DNA from: Marinobacter daepoensis DSM 16072
Lineage (GTDB): Bacteria; Pseudomonadota; Gammaproteobacteria; Pseudomonadales; Oleiphilaceae
Assembly: GCF_000421165.1 (NCBI RefSeq)
Contig: NZ_ATWI01000009.1
Coordinates: 62,001 to 126,000 of the forward strand
DNA length: 64,000 nt
Reading direction: 5' to 3'
Shown: piece after piece, positions 34,994 to 45,511 of the stretch
Layout of the letters: every line of letters starts with the position of its first letter
How positions within the stretch are numbered: position 1 is the first letter of the stretch
The notes under the pieces: generated by a model
Database searches by the model: none
The model's input: only the letters and a program-made list of their open reading frames with translations
What the model was told of the DNA's origin: nothing
Translations under genes and position numbers: made by a program

Positions 34994-36670
34994 ATGTACT
35001 ACGATTTTTTCGGCTTTCGTGAGCCGCCGTTCTCAATAGCTCCAGATCCGCGTTATCTCTACCTGAGTGATCGTCATAAAGAGGCGTTAGCCCATCTGAT
35101 GTATGGCGTTCAGGGCCAGGGTGGTTTTATCGTTATCACCGGTGAGGTGGGGACAGGAAAAACCACAGTTTGCCGCTGTTTCATCGAAAATGCGCCAGAG
35201 CATGTGGATATTGCGCTGGTGCTGAACCCACGCCTGTCGGCCCGGGAGTTGTTGTCTTCGGTCTGCGATGAGCTGGAAATTGCTCACGCCCCCGATGCAT
35301 CCATCAAGACACTGGTTGACAACATCAACAAGGATTTGCTGAAAGCCCACGCGGCTGGAAGGCACAAGGTTCTGATCATCGACGAGGCTCAGAATCTTTC
35401 GGCGGAAGTTCTTGAGCAGTTGAGACTGCTGACCAATCTTGAAACAGCTGAGAAAAAACTGTTGCAGATTGTCCTGCTGGGCCAGCCGGAGTTGCAGGCC
35501 ATTCTGGCGTTACCGGAACTGCGACAGCTCAACCAGCGGGTGACGGCGCGCTACCATCTGGATTCGATAGACCGGGATGAGCTACCTGCCTACCTGCAGT
35601 ACCGCCTGAACGTTGCCGGAATGCGGGGCGATATCTTTACTGCCGGAGCGGTGCGGCGCTTATACCGGGAAAGTCAGGGGATTCCCAGGCTGATTAATCT
35701 GATCAGTGACCGGGCTTTGCTCGGAGCTTATGCCGAGGGCGACCATCTGATCTCTACCCCTCACGTTCGACAGGCAGCCCGGGAAGTCAATGGCGGGATG
35801 GCTGCACCGTCCCGGCGACCCAGTTTCGGAAATAGGGCGGGCCATCTGTGGATGGTCGTTGCGTCGGTGATCCTTGCCATCATTGGCACGCTCTGGGTGT
35901 TTGACCGCCCCGGAGAGGTTGGCGAAGCGATGGCTGGCGACGGCAGTAGTCCGGCGGTCTCTGGTGTCATTGAACGGGCCGGCGTGCCGACAACAGCGCC
36001 CACGGCGGCCCCGGTGCCATCTGCGCCTCCCGCTCCTAAGGACTTTGTATTCCGGCAGCATACCCAGCCCCTTGCCGATGCTTTCGTTGCCATGTTTGCT
36101 TTGTGGGATAAAAGCTATGAACCATCCGGCAATCCGATTGCCTGTGACTACGCGGCATCGGTCGGGCTGGCTTGCCTGGAACGGCAGGGGAGCCGCCGAA
36201 GCCTGGAGTTCATAGATCGCCCGGCGATTTTGCAGTTACGGGATGAAAACGGCGAGAGTCGACAGCTGCTCCTCCAGCGGTTGGTCGGGGATGTGGCGGT
36301 GATTGTTACGCCTCAGGGTGAAGAGCGCGTTCCCTTTCAGCAACTGGAACCCTATTGGTACGGGGAGTTCCGGGTGCTCTGGCGGGTCCCGGAGTATATG
36401 ACGGGTGATGGTTTTTATGGAGAAGAATCCGGCCAGCAACTCTGGATCGGAGCCCGGATGATGGAACTGGCCGAACGCTTGAGCAGCAACGAACAGGAAG
36501 CCGGGCGGGTCAAGCGTATGCCGATGCAGGACCAGGTGCGTTGGTACCAGGAGCGACGGGGTCTGAATGTTGACGGCATTGCCGGGGCGATGACCATTAT
36601 CCAGATGAATAACGATCTGGCTGTGAATGTCCCGCGGCTGGTGTCGCCTGCGACTGCCAGGAATGGGTAG
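34994..36670 (+). CDS. ExeA/GspA-like AAA ATPase of type II secretion
   Basis: A 558-residue protein. The N-terminal AAA domain starts with the family signature MYYDFFGFREPPFSIAPDP, then Walker A GEVGTGKTT (about 50) and Walker B VLIIDEAQNLS (about 128). One membrane helix (about 283-303) leads to a periplasmic part with a C39-peptidase-like region and a C-terminal peptidoglycan-binding motif (ERRGLNVDGIAG). ExeA with ExeB/GspB helps assemble the type II secretin through the cell wall. gspB follows 7 bp later. No other gsp gene is in the window. Confidence 0.9.
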   Translation: MYYDFFGFREPPFSIAPDPRYLYLSDRHKEALAHLMYGVQGQGGFIVITGEVGTGKTTVCRCFIENAPEHVDIALVLNPRLSARELLSSVCDELEIAHAPDASIKTLVDNINKDLLKAHAAGRHKVLIIDEAQNLSAEVLEQLRLLTNLETAEKKLLQIVLLGQPELQAILALPELRQLNQRVTARYHLDSIDRDELPAYLQYRLNVAGMRGDIFTAGAVRRLYRESQGIPRLINLISDRALLGAYAEGDHLISTPHVRQAAREVNGGMAAPSRRPSFGNRAGHLWMVVASVILAIIGTLWVFDRPGEVGEAMAGDGSSPAVSGVIERAGVPTTAPTAAPVPSAPPAPKDFVFRQHTQPLADAFVAMFALWDKSYEPSGNPIACDYAASVGLACLERQGSRRSLEFIDRPAILQLRDENGESRQLLLQRLVGDVAVIVTPQGEERVPFQQLEPYWYGEFRVLWRVPEYMTGDGFYGEESGQQLWIGARMMELAERLSSNEQEAGRVKRMPMQDQVRWYQERRGLNVDGIAGAMTIIQMNNDLAVNVPRLVSPATARNG

Positions 36671-36677
36671 GTAAGGT

Positions 36678-37400
36678 ATGTCGTATATTCTTGATGCGCT
36701 CAGAAAGTCCGAAGCTGAACGCCGGCAGGGCAAGGCGCCGGATCTCGGCCAGCCTGTGCAGATGATTTATCGTCCAAAACGAAAACCCGTCTCGGCGATT
36801 ATCTGGGTTGCCCTGGCGTTGGTTGTGAATGCGGCGGTGTTTGCTTATCTGTTCTGGCCAGGCCGCGAATCCGTTGAGCGGATCACTCCAAAGGCGGCTG
36901 CGGGTTCGGACATCCTTCAAACGATGCCCGCCACTACCAACTTGCCCAGCGTCGAGCCAACGCCGGTGGTACCAGCAGAACCGAGGGGCGCTCCTGAGGT
37001 TGAGGAACAGGAAAGGGTCCCCGAACTCCTGCCTGAAAAAGTGCCGGAGACAGCGCCTGAACGGTACGAAGCCCCTGTTGTCATTGTGCCCAGCCGGAAG
37101 AATGACCCACAGGCCAATGGCACGGAGTTGACCGGGCGGGTGCCGCAGGGCAGGGTGCCACACCTCGTTGAGTTGCCCCTTTCATTTCAGAAGAGCGTTC
37201 CCGATTTGACCTTCAATAGTCACATATACTCGTCGGAGCCTTCGGCCAGCCGGGTCATGATTAATGGCCATTACCTTAAGTCCGGTGACCGGTTTGGACC
37301 ATTGGCGGTGGAGCGGATTACCGAAGATGGAGTTGTACTCAGCAGGAACGGGCAGTTCTTCAGGGTAGGTACCGTCCGTGATTGGGTGAGCCCGCGATAA
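36678..37400 (+). CDS. gspB: general secretion pathway protein GspB
   Basis: A 240-residue bitopic protein. It has the conserved N-terminus MSYILDALRKSEAERRQG, a membrane helix (about 37-55, AIIWVALALVVNAAVFAYLFW) and a Pro/Glu-rich linker. The C-terminal GspB domain has FNSHIYSSEPSASRVMINGH, GDRFGPLAVERI and FFRVGTVRDW. It partners ExeA/GspA to position the type II secretin. Its TAA stop shares an A with the ATG of the dinG-like gene (TAATG at 37398). Confidence 0.93.
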   Translation: MSYILDALRKSEAERRQGKAPDLGQPVQMIYRPKRKPVSAIIWVALALVVNAAVFAYLFWPGRESVERITPKAAAGSDILQTMPATTNLPSVEPTPVVPAEPRGAPEVEEQERVPELLPEKVPETAPERYEAPVVIVPSRKNDPQANGTELTGRVPQGRVPHLVELPLSFQKSVPDLTFNSHIYSSEPSASRVMINGHYLKSGDRFGPLAVERITEDGVVLSRNGQFFRVGTVRDWVSPR

Positions 37401-39577
37401 TGGCATTAACCGACAACGTGAAACAGCAAATCCAGCAGGCTTATCGGGACGTCTTGGCGGGTAAAGAGGTACGGGCCCGCTATGGCCAAAGGTTGATGAT
37501 CGCGGAAATCGCCCGGTACATGGGAGAGATTACAGATAATGATGGCCAGCGGACTTCGCCGCCGGCAACCTGTGTGGTGGAGGCGGGAACCGGGACCGGA
37601 AAAACGCTGGCCTATCTCATTGCCGCGATTCCTGTGGCCAAGGCGCTCGGTAAAACGCTGGTGATCTCCACTGCAACCGTGGCTCTTCAGGATCAGATTG
37701 TACTCAAAGACCTGCCCGATTTGCGCAAACACAGTAAGCTCGACTTCAGTTGGACTCTCGCCAAAGGGCGTGGTCGTTACCTGTGTATGTCCAGGCTGGA
37801 AGCAAGGCTTCATGATGAGGGGCATGGCGACAGTGAAACCATGCCGCTGTTCCTTCTGGACCAGCCGTTGGATGACGAAGCGCACAGCCGGGCCACGTTC
37901 GAAAACATGTTGGCTCGCTATGGCTCGCGGGAATGGGATGGAGACCGGGATCATTGGCCGGAGCAGATTCCGGATGACATCTGGCGCCAGGTAACCACCG
38001 ACCACCGGCAGTGCACGAACCGTCACTGCGGCTATTTCGATAGCTGCGCGTTCTTCGATGCTCGCAAGGATCTGGACGAGGCCGATGTCGTGGTTGCGAA
38101 TCATGACCTTGTGTTAGCCGACCTGGCCCTTGGCGGTGGGGCTATTCTGCCCGAGCCGGAAAATGCTCTGTTCATCTTCGATGAGGCGCACCATCTGCCG
38201 GATAAGGCGTTGAATCATTTCGCCGCATCGGTTCCCCTGAATGCAACCCGACAGTGGTTGAAGCAGTTGTCGCAGGCGTTGGTGAAAATACAGCCATGGC
38301 TTCCGGCCGGTTCCCAGGCAGCCAAGTCGGTGGAAAAAATCAGCACGGCGGGCCGTGATCTGGATCTGGTGCTCGACCGGGTTTTTGAAGAGATTGAGCA
38401 GAACACCGGTTGGGAGGTCAACGAAGAACGACGCAGTGCACAGTGGCGCTATCCGGATGGTGCCTTACCGGAGGCACTGGCCGAACTGGCGGGCGAAACC
38501 CGGATTGCGACGGCAGGATTGTGCCGTCATCTGGGGACGCTTGTGGACGAGCTTCAAAGTGCATTCGATGAACGAAAAGACCCGGAACTGGACCGGGATA
38601 CGGCAGACTCGTGGTATCCGGTCATTGGCTCTTTTCAGGCCAGGGCGGAGGATCAGCTAAGGTTGTGGGTAGCCTGGAGTGAAGGGGTTGCCACGGTCAC
38701 GGATGAAGAAGAGCTCCAGGTGGACACACCTCCGAGAAAGGGGCCTCCTTTTGCTCGTTGGGTTGTGAGGCAGCGCTGGGACCATGCTGAGGACATTACG
38801 TTGTTCAGCTCCCCGGTGCTCGCGGACAATCTGTTGTATTCCCGCTTGTGGTCTCGGGCTTATGGTGCCGTCCTGACCAGTGCCACCCTGACCGCTCTGG
38901 GCAGGTTTGACCGCTTACGTTCACGGGCAGGCCTGCCGGAAGCAAGTCGTTATCTGGTGGTGCCGAGTTCGTTCCGGTATGCGGAAATGGCGACCGTTGA
39001 AGTGCCTGCGATGCTTGCCTTGCCGACAGACGATGGATTTGGTGACGCCCTGATCAAAAGGTTGCCAGAGCTCTGGGCGGGTGAAAAAGCGACTCTGGTG
39101 CTGTTCACTTCGCGCCGACAGATGCAGCAGGTGCGAGACGCGTTGGCACCGGAGTACCCAGACCTCATCCTGACTCAGGACGACATGGCGAAGAACGAGG
39201 TGTTGCGGACTCATTGCCAGCGGGTTGACGAGGGCAGACCCAGTGTTCTGTTCGGTGTTGCGAGTTTTGCGGAGGGCATCGATCTGCCGGGCCGCTATTT
39301 GCACCATGTGGTTATTACGCGTTTGCCGTTCTCGGTGCCCGACGATCCGATTGAAGCCAGCCTGGCCGAGTGGGTCACGCAGCGCGGAGGTAACCCCTTC
39401 ATGGAGATCACCGTTCCTGATGCGTCGGTTAAGTTGGTTCAGGCTGTTGGTCGATTGCTGCGGACAGAACAGGATACCGGTCGGGTAACCATTCTGGATC
39501 GACGGATTGTCGCCCGGCGCTATGGCCAGTTGCTGCTGGACGCCTTACCGCCGTTTCGCCGCATCATTGAGCACTGA
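37400..39577 (+). CDS. dinG: DinG family ATP-dependent DNA helicase
   Basis: A 725-residue XPD-like helicase. Motif I is EAGTGTGKTLAYL (about 63), motif II is DEAHHLPD (about 258) and motif VI is QAVGRLLRTEQDTGRV. Four Cys for a 4Fe-4S cluster lie between motifs I and II, one in RGRYLCM and three in CTNRHCGYFDSC. It unwinds DNA, R-loops and stalled-fork structures. The start at 37400 follows the TAATG overlap with gspB; the longer reading frame begins inside gspB. No LexA-like box is visible upstream, and co-transcription with exeA-gspB is likely. Confidence 0.92.
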   Translation: MALTDNVKQQIQQAYRDVLAGKEVRARYGQRLMIAEIARYMGEITDNDGQRTSPPATCVVEAGTGTGKTLAYLIAAIPVAKALGKTLVISTATVALQDQIVLKDLPDLRKHSKLDFSWTLAKGRGRYLCMSRLEARLHDEGHGDSETMPLFLLDQPLDDEAHSRATFENMLARYGSREWDGDRDHWPEQIPDDIWRQVTTDHRQCTNRHCGYFDSCAFFDARKDLDEADVVVANHDLVLADLALGGGAILPEPENALFIFDEAHHLPDKALNHFAASVPLNATRQWLKQLSQALVKIQPWLPAGSQAAKSVEKISTAGRDLDLVLDRVFEEIEQNTGWEVNEERRSAQWRYPDGALPEALAELAGETRIATAGLCRHLGTLVDELQSAFDERKDPELDRDTADSWYPVIGSFQARAEDQLRLWVAWSEGVATVTDEEELQVDTPPRKGPPFARWVVRQRWDHAEDITLFSSPVLADNLLYSRLWSRAYGAVLTSATLTALGRFDRLRSRAGLPEASRYLVVPSSFRYAEMATVEVPAMLALPTDDGFGDALIKRLPELWAGEKATLVLFTSRRQMQQVRDALAPEYPDLILTQDDMAKNEVLRTHCQRVDEGRPSVLFGVASFAEGIDLPGRYLHHVVITRLPFSVPDDPIEASLAEWVTQRGGNPFMEITVPDASVKLVQAVGRLLRTEQDTGRVTILDRRIVARRYGQLLLDALPPFRRIIEH

Positions 39578-39592
39578 TCTTTCCCGGGCACA

Positions 39593-39626
39593 TAAAAAAA
39601 GAGCCAGCCCGAATTGGGTGGCTCTT
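39593..39626 (-). terminator. rho-independent terminator, minus strand (possibly bidirectional)
   Basis: AGAGCCA at 39600-39606 pairs with TGGCTCT at 39619-39625, extended by CCC/GGG. Seven A residues lie on the left, so leftward transcription ends in a T run. It serves the LuxR/MalT-like gene and may also slow dinG transcription from the other side. The 237 bp between dinG and that gene otherwise hold nothing convincing. Confidence 0.65.
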
Positions 39627-39814
39627 GTGGAAGGGGTTCGTTAGGAACCCGGGCGTCGAAACAACGCGGAACAAGAAGTCTGAAGGCCTGAATTTCAGAA
39701 TTCCCGGTAAGGCCTGAGCCTCACCATGGTTAAATGATAGGGCGCAAAGGGGCGTAGACGGATCGTCCAAAGGGCGTAGTGGGGAGGCGTAATTCCCGAA
39801 AAGTGTGAGAGTGG

Positions 39815-42553
39815 TCACGCTTTGGCGGTTTCTTCGAGCAGGTGAAGCGCTCTCGCTTTCGCCAGAGCTTCGGTGCGCCGGCTCACCCCTAGCTTACCGT
39901 AGAGATTCCGGATATGAGCCTTGACCGTGGCGGGGGCGACAGACATGCGCTGTGCAATGTCTTTGTTGGCGAGGCCCTGATGAATCAGGAGCAGGACTTC
40001 CTGTTCCCGTTGACTCAGGGGTTCCTGAAGCTCCTGAGTGTCTCGCCCGGCTGGCGCGCTTGTTTTAGAGGGACTGGGCGCTGAATCTGAAGGTTCGACG
40101 GCCCGCTCTCTGAGCATGGCGAGCAATTCCCGGTTCCATCGCCCGGGGGTTCTCAGCCTTGGAAGATCCAGAAGCATATTCTGTAACGCAGGACTCTCTT
40201 CGGCAAACAGCCTGAGGAAACCCGCACCTTCGGCCCTGTCCAGGGCTTTGTTCAGCATCAGACTGGCTTCCTCCTCTCGCCCCTCATGGGCCAAAGCCTC
40301 AGCGTAGACCAGCAGAATTTCTACCAGGTGTCGGTTGTGGGCGTTTCGTTCTGCGGCTGGTATCAGGGACGACAGGGTTTCCTGTGCTTGATAAGAGTTT
40401 CCGAGGGCCAGCTGCACGCGGGCGAGGGCGATCTGATGTTGCTCGCGGTTCAAAGGGTTGGTTGCCGGGTGCTCCAACGCCGACTGCAAACTGCCCCACG
40501 CCTTTTCAGGGTGGCCGGCGGCCAGATAGCAGCGCGCCAGAAGGGCTGAGGCGGCAGGAGGTTCAAACACAATGTGCTCCCGTCGACGCCTGGCAAGAGC
40601 CACGGCATCATCCAGTGCTTCAATGGCGGCATCCAGGTCGCCCAGAGTAAAGGCCAGGTGGCCTCGTACGTACTGAATGACAACGTGCTGGCCTGGTTCG
40701 GTGCCTTTTCGCACATGATCAATCAGCGGTTCCAGGTAACCCTGAGCGGTGTCGGTAAGATTTTTTTCCCGATAGATCTCAGTCAGTGCGCTGCTCTGCC
40801 AGCATGAAATCAGCCGGGGCTGGCTGGGATCGGCGTAGTGCTCGTCGACCCACTGGCGGACGCGGTTGGTGGTTTCAAGAGCGAAGTCGGTGTCGCCACG
40901 ATTATACTGAATCCAGGCGAGCAAGCCGCCAGAGGAAAGTACGGTACTGGCTTTGCGCTCGATCTGCCCATAGTGCACGGCAGTCTCCAGCGCTTCTTCA
41001 GCATTTTTAAGCTCTCCCTTGCCAAAGTAATCCAGCCCGAGGCCGTAGTAGGTGACGGATTTCAGTGGAATGCTTATCTGGTCAATGTCTTCCAGCACTT
41101 GCCGTGTAAGATCCGAGGCGTGTTTTTCGTCGTTGCGGGAGCGGGCCAGGTAAGAGCGTATCAGGGAAATCTCACTGTGCAGTGCCAGTGCACCTTCCGC
41201 GTCTGGGTGAGAGTCGGCAACCCGGCGATCCAGCAGATCTTCTACGTCGGACAACAGTGGCTCAAGGCCTTCAACCCGGTTCGCGAAGAATAACCCCCAG
41301 ATCCTGAGCATCTGCAGTTGGGGGCTGTCCTGGATTTTCTGAACAGGAATGGCTTCCAGCCATGTCAGGACTGGCAGATGATAGCCTCCATGGATGAGTT
41401 TGTTGCCGTGCTCGGACAAGACCTCGGCCAGGTGCTCGGTGTCTTTACGGTGGACGATCTGGGCGATAGCTTCCTGAACGTGTCCATGGCGCAATAACCA
41501 GTCAATTGCACGGGATTGAAATTCGGAACTTTGGGCCGGGTCTGAGCTCTGTACCCGCACCAACAGGGCCTCCCGAAACAGATCGTGATACCGGAACCAT
41601 TCGTTGCGGTTGTCCAGAGGAATCAGAAAGAGATTTTGTGAAAGAAGCGCAGACAGCTTTTCCTGACTGTCCTCTCGCTGCCGGACCGCATCACAGAGAG
41701 CGGCGCACAGGCGGGGACAACAGGCCGTTTCGAGTAAGAAGCGGGTGAGTTCTGACGGCAGTTGCTCAAGGACTTCGCTGAGCACGTAGTCTGAAATCAG
41801 GCGGGTATCCGGTGGGCCCAGTGTGAAAGCAGAGCCCTGGGTCGGTAAAATCGCTTCTTTCCGGCCTGCCAGAGCTGATAGCTGCATGGCGGCCACCCAG
41901 CCCTCGGTTTTGAGACAGATTGCACGAATGTCGGCTTCGGTCAGGGACATTGCCATGGTATCCCGGAAAAATGCCTGGCACTCCTCTTCAGAAAAGGCCA
42001 GCAGGCCCGGGTGTATGTCCTGAACCTGGCGGCGCACTCGCCAGCGTGCCAGTGGCAGCGGTGGCTCTGTACGGGATGTCAGCGTGACCAGGATGCCAGG
42101 AGGTAAATAATCTATAAACCAGGCCAGTTGGCGATGGAGGGCATCGTTATTGATCACATGATAATCATCAAGTACCAGCGACCAGGCATTACGGTCTTCG
42201 GCCAGGGCATTGAGCAGAGCCGTAATCGCAGGCGTCAGTTCCTCATCATTCTGTCGGGCCAGTAAGGTCTTACAGTGTTCGAGGCCCATCAGGCCAGCAT
42301 GCTCGAACGCTCCGGCGAGGTATTGCCAGAACTGCCGGGGCTGATCGTCATGTTCATCCAGTGAGAGCCAGGCCGTTGGACGGCTGTTACCCGCGCACCA
42401 CTGGCTGGCGAGGGTCGTTTTGCCATAGCCTGCCGGGGCAATGAGCAGGTTCAGACGCTGACCGGAATCTGGCTGCAGCAGTTCGGCGAGCCGCTGACGC
42501 TGAACGGCCCGGGAGTCGGGAGTTGGCCTGAGAAATTTGGTTGTCAGCAGCAT
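39815..42553 (-). CDS. MalT/LuxR-type ATP-dependent transcriptional regulator
   Basis: A large (about 912-residue) STAND-type activator. The N-terminal NTPase has Walker A IAPAGYGKTTLASQW and Walker-B-like SLVLDDYH. A central TPR/superhelical region senses the signal, and the C-terminal LuxR helix-turn-helix reads SQREQEVLLLIHQGLANKDIA with TVKAHIRNLYGKLGV. The frame is open to 42643, but the family begins at MLLTTKFLRP, and a good promoter (42650-42623) overlaps the longer start, so 42553 is preferred. The inducer is unknown; AlkS and MalT are relatives of this build, but no alkane or maltose genes adjoin. Confidence 0.9.
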   Translation of the reverse strand: MLLTTKFLRPTPDSRAVQRQRLAELLQPDSGQRLNLLIAPAGYGKTTLASQWCAGNSRPTAWLSLDEHDDQPRQFWQYLAGAFEHAGLMGLEHCKTLLARQNDEELTPAITALLNALAEDRNAWSLVLDDYHVINNDALHRQLAWFIDYLPPGILVTLTSRTEPPLPLARWRVRRQVQDIHPGLLAFSEEECQAFFRDTMAMSLTEADIRAICLKTEGWVAAMQLSALAGRKEAILPTQGSAFTLGPPDTRLISDYVLSEVLEQLPSELTRFLLETACCPRLCAALCDAVRQREDSQEKLSALLSQNLFLIPLDNRNEWFRYHDLFREALLVRVQSSDPAQSSEFQSRAIDWLLRHGHVQEAIAQIVHRKDTEHLAEVLSEHGNKLIHGGYHLPVLTWLEAIPVQKIQDSPQLQMLRIWGLFFANRVEGLEPLLSDVEDLLDRRVADSHPDAEGALALHSEISLIRSYLARSRNDEKHASDLTRQVLEDIDQISIPLKSVTYYGLGLDYFGKGELKNAEEALETAVHYGQIERKASTVLSSGGLLAWIQYNRGDTDFALETTNRVRQWVDEHYADPSQPRLISCWQSSALTEIYREKNLTDTAQGYLEPLIDHVRKGTEPGQHVVIQYVRGHLAFTLGDLDAAIEALDDAVALARRRREHIVFEPPAASALLARCYLAAGHPEKAWGSLQSALEHPATNPLNREQHQIALARVQLALGNSYQAQETLSSLIPAAERNAHNRHLVEILLVYAEALAHEGREEEASLMLNKALDRAEGAGFLRLFAEESPALQNMLLDLPRLRTPGRWNRELLAMLRERAVEPSDSAPSPSKTSAPAGRDTQELQEPLSQREQEVLLLIHQGLANKDIAQRMSVAPATVKAHIRNLYGKLGVSRRTEALAKARALHLLEETAKA

Positions 42554-42622
42554 GGCATACCGGGATCTGGGCGCAATGGAATTGGAGCATCGGTTCGGTT
42601 CCCGAGTTGAGGCTCCCAAACG

Positions 42623-42650
42623 ATTGTGTGCTATGTCATTCACAAGTCAA
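42623..42650 (-). promoter_or_regulatory. candidate promoter of the LuxR/MalT-like regulator
   Basis: On the minus strand TTGACT (42650-42645) and CACAAT (42628-42623) are 16 bp apart. Transcription would begin near 42616, downstream of the upstream candidate ATG at 42643, which supports translation from 42553 with a leader of about 60 nt. Confidence 0.5.
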
Positions 42651-42808
42651 GTGCCACGCTGACGCATCGGGCTGGCGGAGCAGCGAAACCCGGAATTTCG
42701 GTCTACACTGAATACAGGTTTTCTTGTATATCAAAAAAGAATGAAAAAATGGTTTTTTATGCGTATTATCCGGTTATGAATTCACCAGCGTTTACGAGTA
42801 GAGCCTGA

Positions 42809-43828
<1,020 letters not shown>

Positions 43829-43841
43829 GAGCCTTGAATTA

Positions 43842-43880
43842 TAAAAGCCCGCGTTGCTTTGTGGTAACGCGGGCTTTTTT
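43842..43880. terminator. bidirectional terminator between cysB and cysH
   Basis: AGCCCGCGTT (43846-43855) pairs perfectly with AACGCGGGCT (43866-43875) around a 10-nt loop, with AAAA before and TTTTTT after. It works for both convergent genes. Confidence 0.85.
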
Positions 43881-43917
43881 GAGCCTGTTGTTCAGGTATT
43901 GTCAGATTCGGGCGTGG

Positions 43918-44646
43918 CTACATATTGGATTTGCCAATCAGGTTTCCGGCGTGCAGACCGCATTCTTTATGGGTGGCTTCCTCCCACCACCAGCGGCCTT
44001 CGCGTTCATGCTGGCCGGGGAGCACAGGGCGGGTGCAGGGCTGACAGCCAATGCTGACGAACCCTTGTTCATGCAGCCGGTTATAAGGTGCTTCCGACAT
44101 CCGGATATAGTCCCAGACGTCCTTTGAGCTCCAGTTAGCCAGCGGGTTGAATTTGACAAGGGGGGACGCTTCGGTGGAGAAGGCGGTGTCCAGTTGCACA
44201 ACCGGCACATCGTTTCGGGTGCCAGGGCTCTGGTCCCGGCGTTGGCCGGTGACCCAGGCATCCAGGGTGGCGAGTTTGCGTTTGAGAGGATTAACTTTCC
44301 GGATGCCGCAGCATTCTGAATGTCCATCATCATAGAAGCTGAACAGGCCCTTGCGGTTTACCATGGCCTGAACCTCTTCGGACTCAGGAAACAGCACCTC
44401 GATGTTGATGCCATAATGCTTTCGTACCCGCTCAACAAACTCGTAGGTTTCCGGATGCAGGCGCCCTGTATCGAGAGTGAACACCCGAAGGTTGTCGGTA
44501 AGCTTATGGGCCATTTCGATCAGGACCACATCCTCCGCACCGCTGAACGAAAGGGCGATGTTGCCGTAGTGGGAAAGGGCGGCTTTCAGGATGGCCCTTG
44601 GGCTCTGGCCGTCCAGCTCGGCCCGGAGAGAATCGATGTCAGTCAC
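43918..44646 (-). CDS. cysH: assimilatory adenylyl-sulfate (APS) reductase
   Basis: A 242-residue CysH-family enzyme. It carries the four cluster cysteines Cys112-Cys113 (SECCGIRK) and Cys201-Cys204 (GCQPC) that bind a 4Fe-4S centre, plus the catalytic Cys229 (KECGLH). The PP-loop is [10 protein letters not shown] (about 33-42). The cluster cysteines mark it as an APS reductase (reduces APS to sulfite with thioredoxin) rather than the cluster-free PAPS reductase of E. coli. It is convergent with cysB, its probable activator, and divergent from thrH. Confidence 0.94.
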   Translation of the reverse strand: MTDIDSLRAELDGQSPRAILKAALSHYGNIALSFSGAEDVVLIEMAHKLTDNLRVFTLDTGRLHPETYEFVERVRKHYGINIEVLFPESEEVQAMVNRKGLFSFYDDGHSECCGIRKVNPLKRKLATLDAWVTGQRRDQSPGTRNDVPVVQLDTAFSTEASPLVKFNPLANWSSKDVWDYIRMSEAPYNRLHEQGFVSIGCQPCTRPVLPGQHEREGRWWWEEATHKECGLHAGNLIGKSNM

Positions 44647-44851
44647 ATAGCGCTCCAGTCTGTGGTCACAGTAGGTTATGCAGCTTACCAGTAAAGCCCT
44701 AATGCCCTGAAGGAATGAGCATCTATATCTTTATGCCGATCCGGTCGGGCCGGGGATATACGATGCATTTGCATGGACTTTTTCATATCATACGGTTTCG
44801 AACCGGGGCGGCCGTGCCCCGTCTGTTTTTTTTAATGTTCAGGAGACCGTT

Positions 44852-45466
44852 GTGGAACTTGCATGTCTTGACCTTGAGGGCGTACTCATCCCGGAAATCT
44901 GGATCGCCTTTGCAGAAAAAACCGGTATTGAAGAACTCAAGGCAACCACTCGGGATATTCCTGATTATGATGTCTTGATGAAACAGCGCCTGCGCATTCT
45001 CGACCAGCACGGCTACGGTCTGCCTGAAATTCAGGAAGTCATCGGTACACTGGACCCATTGCCCGGAGCTCGTGAGTTTCTGGATTGGCTGCGGGAGCGG
45101 TTTCAGGTGGTGATCCTGTCGGATACCTTCTATGAGTTCGCCATGCCGCTCATGAAAAAACTGGGTTATCCGGCGTTGTTGTGTCACAAGCTGGAAGTGG
45201 CGGAGAACGGCCAGATTACCAACTACCTGTTGCGTCAGCGCGACCCAAAGCGCCAGTCTGTGCGTGCCTTTCAGTTGCTGAACTACCGGGTGATTGCGGC
45301 GGGTGATTCGTATAACGACACCACCATGCTGGGGCAGGCTGAGGCGGGGATTCTGTTCCATGCCCCCCAGAATGTGATTGATGAGTTCCCCCAGTTCCCT
45401 GCGGTGCATAATTTTGACGATCTCAGGAATGAATTCCTGAAGGCGAGTGCCGTTCACAGCGCCTGA
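44852..45466 (+). CDS. thrH: phosphoserine phosphatase / homoserine phosphotransferase ThrH
   Basis: A 204-residue HAD-superfamily enzyme with the ThrH variant of motif I, DLEGVL (Asp7, Glu9), motif II LSDTFYEF, a conserved Lys in RDPKRQSVRAFQ and motif IV GDSYNDTTML. ThrH removes phosphate from phosphoserine and can transfer it to homoserine. The start is GTG at 44852 with AGGAG six bases upstream. The enzyme makes serine, the CysE substrate for cysteine, so the neighbouring cysH and cysB may be metabolically related. Confidence 0.92.
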   Translation: MELACLDLEGVLIPEIWIAFAEKTGIEELKATTRDIPDYDVLMKQRLRILDQHGYGLPEIQEVIGTLDPLPGAREFLDWLRERFQVVILSDTFYEFAMPLMKKLGYPALLCHKLEVAENGQITNYLLRQRDPKRQSVRAFQLLNYRVIAAGDSYNDTTMLGQAEAGILFHAPQNVIDEFPQFPAVHNFDDLRNEFLKASAVHSA

Positions 45467-45481
45467 GTGGTTGAGTCAGGG

Positions 45482-45511
45482 CCGGTATTGCCGGGCGTTC
45501 GGTAATACCGG
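45482..45511. terminator. hairpin between convergent thrH and pabB
   Basis: A 12-bp stem (45482-45493 with 45500-45511, one G-T wobble) around a 6-nt loop fills the gap exactly up to the pabB stop codon at 45512. There is no T tract on either strand, so it may end transcription only weakly, block read-through or protect 3' ends. Confidence 0.45.

Noticed and set aside
39564..39818. Minus-strand open frame of 84 codons between dinG and the LuxR-type gene
   Set aside because: It runs through the terminator hairpin, has no ribosome site and no family-like features.
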